A DNA stretch of 64,000 nt from CAVYUC01 sp963771595 (GTDB lineage Bacteria > Bacteroidota > Bacteroidia > Bacteroidales > Prolixibacteraceae): positions 62,001-126,000 of the forward strand of contig CAVYUC010000028.1 in NCBI GenBank assembly GCA_963771595.1, in the 5' to 3' direction. The notes under the pieces were generated by a model that did not search any database, had not been told where the DNA came from, and saw only the letters and a program-made list of their open reading frames with translations. Shown piece by piece: positions 60,287 through 64,000 of this stretch (position 1 is its first letter; each line of letters starts with the position of its first letter). A program made the translations under genes and the position numbers.

Positions 60287-61213
60287 CTACCGGCTGTCAT
60301 CGAGGTTATTCAGGTTCCAGAATTCCTTAATTACCCATTTAAAATACTCGTACATTTGAGCTTTTCCAGGGCGGTTGTAGTGGAATAAAAAAGCATTCAG
60401 ATATCCCTGCAAATGTTCATCGTGGATATTGTTCATGTAATGATTCTTTACCCACTCGTGCCATTGGCCTGCTATTTTAGCCGATAATTCAAGCGTACAA
60501 TGCGGACTGTAAATTTTACTCTTTTTCCCGATTCTTACCCGGTAAAAATTCCGGTAATTACGGCTCATCCGATCATCGGAATAGAACCACGTCCGGTCAG
60601 GCACATAAATCAAACCAAAATAAGGCAGTGATTCCCTGATATATTGATTCCTTTCAGGTTTTGTTTTGCCTGTAACAACCACCATCTTTAACAATCGAAA
60701 AAACCTTCGCTTTCTGCTGACGATAATCATAATTTCTACCTCCTTCGATTTAATCATACCCGATGGTGATTTGCTTTTTACCCGAAAAAAGAAGCTGTCG
60801 GTTTCAATGGCATCCTGTTTATGAACATCCGGGAAAAAAATTAAATGCATTCTGATTTTTTGCATCCACTGCCAGGTTATCCGGTAACTGTTCAATCCGA
60901 GCAATTGCATGATTTCCTGTGCGTTTAATGTACGCGAGTGTATCGTTAACAACCAAAGCAGGGCAAAAATAGTTTGCAGCGATAAACGGGTCGGATAAAA
61001 AACCGTTCCGGTGGTTAGCGGATATTTTCTTTTGCAATGCGGGCAATCTAACTGCAAATCATCAGGGTTCATCCAAAAATGTTTGTTACACTTTTTGCAC
61101 AAAAACTGAACGTGCCTGAAAAGGTTGAGCAGATATTTCCGACAAGCTGTTTCATCCGGAAAATAATACTGAAAATAGTTAATCTTTAGTGGTGGTTTTA
61201 TTTGGTTCATCAA
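60287..61213 (-). mobile_element. IS1595/ISXO2-like transposase, catalytic motif degenerate
   Basis: A 308-residue protein. The zinc ribbon is FLCKKCNKHFWMN...LDCPHCKRKYPLTTGTVFYP, with TRLSLQTIFALLWLLTIHSR and LNAQEIMQLLGLNSYRITWQ as in IS1595 transposases. The first catalytic Asp is retained only as ETDSFFFR where EVDExYxGG is usual. A last block, NRPGKAQMYEYFKWVIKEFW, is family-like. No terminal repeats were found. It may be an inactive or domesticated transposase. The start could also be 61210. Confidence 0.7.
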
Positions 61214-61353
61214 TTAAAAGATATACACCTAAGTGAATACAATATTATAATTAATTCTAATAATCAGCACATTAAAGCATGAAAATAGTTTGTCCTTTTT
61301 TTTCAGGTCTTCCGGAGTTATTTTTCCGCAAAAATATTTTCATATAAAATAAC

Positions 61354-61761
61354 ATGTCAGAGCAACAAATATATCGGGATTCAAAAATTCCTTCTTTTGA
61401 TAAAGAAGAGGAATATTTCCATGATTTATTGCACATGGCACTAAACGTTCAACATGAAATGAAAGAATTAAAAAATTTAATTGAGCAGCAACAACATCAA
61501 AAGGAAATTCAACCACTTTTGTATCGTGAAGAAACAAATGGAATTGAAAAAAAGGAATCAGTTTCTAACATAAGGGAATGTGTTTCTGATTTACTTACTA
61601 CGCAAGAAGTTATGCAATGGTTAAAATTGAGCAAAAGAACCATTCAGAAATACCGGGATTCAAAAAAAATTCCATTCCGGGAATTTAATGGAAAAGTTTA
61701 CTATTTGAGGCATGAAATTGAAGCATGTTTTATAGAATTTGAAATATCGAATAAAGCATGA
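61354..61761 (+). CDS. helix-turn-helix DNA-binding protein (excisionase type)
   Basis: A 135-residue protein. The N-terminal half is a coiled coil (HMALNVQHEMKELKNLIEQQ). The C-terminal half is an HTH_17 domain: LLTTQEVMQWLKLSKRTIQK, YRDSKKIPFREFNGKVYYLR, HEIEACF. That is the MerR/excisionase-like form common in mobile elements of Bacteroidota. It lies between the transposase-like gene and the chimeric sigma gene, all in a region without a clear operon. Confidence 0.8.
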   Translation: MSEQQIYRDSKIPSFDKEEEYFHDLLHMALNVQHEMKELKNLIEQQQHQKEIQPLLYREETNGIEKKESVSNIRECVSDLLTTQEVMQWLKLSKRTIQKYRDSKKIPFREFNGKVYYLRHEIEACFIEFEISNKA

Positions 61762-61877
61762 TTAAAAAGCAATTACAGAACCATTATCAATTCTTAAAAA
61801 TATATCAAATGATTTGTAAAACTTATTGTTTTGCAAATTCCCATTTTTATTTATTAAAATTGTAGTTAATCAACCTA

Positions 61878-62258
61878 ATGAAAATGAATTTACCCGGCTT
61901 GACTGATACTGAAATCTGGTCGCTTTTAAAAAAAGGGGATAGTAGGGCATTTTCATATATTTATTCTGAAAACACGGAAAAGTTGTACCGGTACGGGTTA
62001 AAATTTACTCCCAAAATAATGCTGGTGGAAGATACTATCCAGGAGTTATTTGCAACAACTCCACCATATCCTGCAATCCCTGTAAGCGATACGTACGGCG
62101 GACAACCCAATCCTTACAGCTTAACGCATGATACTTATGGAGAGGTTACATGGCTGAACACCATCCGGAGAACATGGGAAGATAAAAATTATTATTACCC
62201 AATACCCGAAGATGACAGGTTGACCAATCCGAATTTAGATCAAAACCCGGGCTGGTAA
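61878..62258 (+). pseudogene. chimera of ECF sigma N-terminus and SusD C-terminus
   Basis: Residues 1-58 are the start of an ECF sigma factor of the SusC/D-linked type: LPGLTDTEIWSLLKKGDSRA, FSYIYSENTEKLYRYGLKFT, VEDTIQELF. From residue 59 the frame is a SusD end: TTPPYPAIPVSDTYGG, TWEDKNYYYPIPEDDRLTNP, NLDQNPGW. The rest of sigma region 2-4, the anti-sigma gene, the SusC gene and most of SusD are missing. A deletion joining the two in frame is the simplest reading. The terminator and GH92 that follow suggest it was a mannan or glycoprotein PUL. Confidence 0.85.
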
Positions 62259-62285
62259 ATCCTGGATTATTAATAATCATTTTAT

Positions 62286-62320
62286 AAAAGGCCGGGTTTA
62301 AAAATCCGGCCTTTTATAAA
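62286..62320 (+). terminator. terminator after the chimeric gene
   Basis: AAAAGGCCGG-gtttaaaaat-CCGGCCTTTT is followed by ATAAA. A compact perfect stem 28 bp after the stop. Confidence 0.85.
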
Positions 62321-62371
62321 TCAGAATTTATTATTTGTAACTTTATCAAAATCCACCAGTAAAGTTAAAAG

Positions 62372-63241
62372 ATGATGAAATTAAAAATTCAGGTTGTTGT
62401 TGTTCTGCTTGTTTCTGTTTTTCAATTTGTGCCCGTAGCCGAAGCACAAAATAACACTCAACCTTTCTTTTTCATACAAATCACCGATCCACAATTTGGT
62501 ATGTTTAAAAATAATGCAGGTTTTGAAAAAGAGACGGCTTTATATGAAAAAGCTGTCGCTGAAGTTAACCGCTTAAAGCCTGATTTTGTAGTGATAACCG
62601 GCGATTTTGTTCATAATGGTAAAGACAAGGCGCAGATTACAGAATTTAAACGGATAACGGCTGAAATCAGGAAGGAAATCCCGGTTTATTTTACACCGGG
62701 CAATCACGATGTGGGAAACAAACCGGATAAGAAAAGTATTAAAGCCTACATTAAAAATTACGGTTACGATAAATTTTCATTTACACATAAAGGCGCTCTG
62801 TTCGTTGGGTTCAATTCAAGTCTGATAAAAAATGACTTGCCAAAAGCCGAACAGAAACAATTCAACTGGTTGAAAAAAACACTTCAAAAAAATAAAAATG
62901 CGAACCAGGTCATCCTGTTTTGTCATTATCCGTTTTTTATCCATTCATTTGATGAGACGGAAACCTATTCAAATATCAGTCCGGAGAAACGGGAAAAATA
63001 CCTTTCTCTTTTTAAGGAAAACAATGTTGAAGCTATATTTTCTGGGCATTATCATAATAATGCAATTGCTGAGTTTGAAGGCATTCAGCTGATTACCACC
63101 AGTGCCGCCGGAAAACCACTGGGCGATGCTCCGTCAGGTCTAAGAATTGTAAAGATTTATCCAACTAAAATTGAACATCATTATTACGGATTTGACGAAG
63201 TTCCTGAAAAAGTTACTTTCACTTCAGGAAAAAATAAGTGA
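62372..63241 (+). CDS. exported calcineurin-like metallophosphoesterase
   Basis: A 289-residue protein with signal peptide (LKIQVVVVLLVSVFQFVPVA, cleavage after EAQ). Metallophosphoesterase motifs: ITDPQFGMF (D, with Q where H is usual), VITGDFVHNGKDK, FTPGNHDVGNKPD, ILFCHYPFFIHS and AIFSGHYHNNAI. It hydrolyses phosphoesters with a di-metal site. Family members beside SusC/D and GH genes often remove phosphate from mannose-rich glycans, and the GH92 gene follows at 60 bp. The GDxVxxG and GNHD boxes are intact. Confidence 0.92.
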   Translation: MMKLKIQVVVVLLVSVFQFVPVAEAQNNTQPFFFIQITDPQFGMFKNNAGFEKETALYEKAVAEVNRLKPDFVVITGDFVHNGKDKAQITEFKRITAEIRKEIPVYFTPGNHDVGNKPDKKSIKAYIKNYGYDKFSFTHKGALFVGFNSSLIKNDLPKAEQKQFNWLKKTLQKNKNANQVILFCHYPFFIHSFDETETYSNISPEKREKYLSLFKENNVEAIFSGHYHNNAIAEFEGIQLITTSAAGKPLGDAPSGLRIVKIYPTKIEHHYYGFDEVPEKVTFTSGKNK

Positions 63242-63301
63242 AATGTTGTTATAGAATCAACCTTGAAAAGCAGTTAACTTATTAACCAAAATGAATTGAA
63301 A

Positions 63302-64000
63302 ATGGAAAAATTCAGACACTTAATTTTTTTGGGAATCTTCATCCTGTTTGGCGGTTTTGCCCATTCGCAGGAAAAATCAGAGAACCCGCTGGATTTGGTC
63401 AATCCGTACATGGGAAATATCAGCCACTTGCTGGTTCCCACGTTTCCGACCATTCATTTACCCAACAGTATTCTCCGCGTTTATCCCGAGCGGCGTGATT
63501 TTACAGAAATCACCTTAAACGGACTTCCACTTGTAATTACAAGCCACAGAGGAAGTTCGGCATTCAACTTAAGTCCATTTCAGGGCGATGAAAAAAATTT
63601 AAAACCCGTCATTGAATACAGCTACGATCAGGAAAAACTTACTCCCTGCTCCTATTCCGTTTATCTGGATGAACAGCAAATTAAGGTTGATTTTGGATTG
63701 TCGCACCAGTCGGCAGCCTACAACTTTCAATTTAAATACAATGAACCCCCTTATATCATCCTGAATTCCGGAAATGGTGAAATGAAGTGGGACGGAACCG
63801 CCATTAAAGGATTTCAGGAAATTGAAAATAACACAAGAGTTTATTTGTACCTGGTTCCTGAAAAAAATCCTCAAAATGTTTTGGCTCTGAGCGACGGGAC
63901 ATTAAAAAATGAAGCCTCGGCCGAAGGAAAAAATGCCTGTTTGGTATTAAAATATCCTGCAAACACAAAAACATTGGGACTGAAATATGGAATTTCTTTT
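63302..64000 (+). CDS. GH92-family alpha-mannosidase, 3' end cut by window edge
   Basis: The frame from 63302 (MEKFRHLIFLGIFILFGGFA) runs to the last base, 233 codons. A signal peptide ends near AHSQEK. Then come NPLDLVNPYMGNISHLLVPT, FPTIHLPNSILRVYPERRDF and LNGLPLVITSHRGSSAFNLS, the N-terminal domain of GH92 Ca-dependent exo-alpha-mannosidases (VNPF/YxG and TFPxxxLP blocks). The catalytic domain lies off the window. With the metallophosphoesterase before it and the SusD remnant, it points to phospho-mannan or N-glycan use. Confidence 0.85.
   Translation, partial: MEKFRHLIFLGIFILFGGFAHSQEKSENPLDLVNPYMGNISHLLVPTFPTIHLPNSILRVYPERRDFTEITLNGLPLVITSHRGSSAFNLSPFQGDEKNLKPVIEYSYDQEKLTPCSYSVYLDEQQIKVDFGLSHQSAAYNFQFKYNEPPYIILNSGNGEMKWDGTAIKGFQEIENNTRVYLYLVPEKNPQNVLALSDGTLKNEASAEGKNACLVLKYPANTKTLGLKYGISF

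Noticed and set aside
1..64000. tRNA or rRNA genes
   Set aside because: No cloverleaf with a recognisable T-arm and no rRNA signature was found by eye; short tRNAs cannot be wholly excluded without a covariance scan.

Overview
The window comes from a member of the Bacteroidota, probably an anaerobic or facultative environmental lineage close to Marinilabiliales/Prolixibacteraceae (inference). Supporting signs are SusD C-terminal remnants, a GH92 mannosidase, a DUF6266 protein, outer-membrane barrels with type I signals, and promoters whose -7 box reads TAnnTTTG instead of an enterobacterial -10. No rRNA, tRNA or CRISPR array was seen. Both ends cut genes: a glycogen phosphorylase on the left and a GH92 enzyme on the right.

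Region 1 (1-36.1 kb) is a stress, envelope and storage-sugar island. It holds glycogen phosphorylase, a GH100/amylo-glucosidase-like enzyme, a CbpA-type DnaJ with its CbpM-like modulator, a VIT1-type transporter, an SDR, a GT4, a PIG-L deacetylase, a GH130 enzyme, an SPFH protein, a CsbD-like protein, lipoproteins, a CheB-CheR-PAS fusion, two OmpA-type lipoproteins, an ECF sigma factor, a BamA-like barrel, an MlaD-F-E lipid transporter, an AI-2E-family permease, YtxH, an M48 protease and two tiny membrane proteins. Thirteen promoters here share one architecture: a distal box like AATGTGTGAATGATGTAAC, a second TGTAA exactly 21 bp on, then 21-22 bp to a TAnnTTTG-like -7 box. None was seen from 36.2 to 64 kb. 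This looks like an uncharacterised regulon packed into one chromosomal island. The region also has many broken genes (dnaJ, VIT1, SDR, RDD, Usp, PAS and AraC), a truncated IS4 transposase among ~200-bp repeats, and a 1.36-kb tandem array of 203/265-bp units.

Region 2 (36.2-48.6 kb) is sensory and regulatory. It has a two-gene AT-rich cassette (a DUF488 fusion plus an unknown protein) behind a palindromic operator, and a cobalamin-binding CarH-like protein 3 bp upstream of a soluble histidine kinase. It also has a frameshifted HemN/HutW-like radical SAM gene, a hybrid PAS histidine kinase interrupted by an in-frame TAA, an orphan CheD, a fatty acid desaturase and a membrane LytTR regulator.

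Region 3 (48.7-54.3 kb) is molybdenum metabolism: moaA-moaD-moaE-moeB on the minus strand, divergent from a two-subunit exported molybdenum hydroxylase (IorA/IorB-like).

Region 4 (54.4-64 kb) is accessory DNA. Its centrepiece is a 1279-residue type IIG restriction-modification enzyme. A Y1/HUH (REP-associated transposase-like) domain is inserted in frame between the SAM-binding motif and the NPPY motif, and six 20-bp REP-like palindromes are embedded in the coding sequence. Around it lie SusD and beta-helix remnants, a DUF6266 gene, an 11-bp-phased GGAGTT array, an IS1595-like transposase, a deletion chimera joining an ECF sigma factor start to a SusD end, a metallophosphoesterase and the GH92 start.
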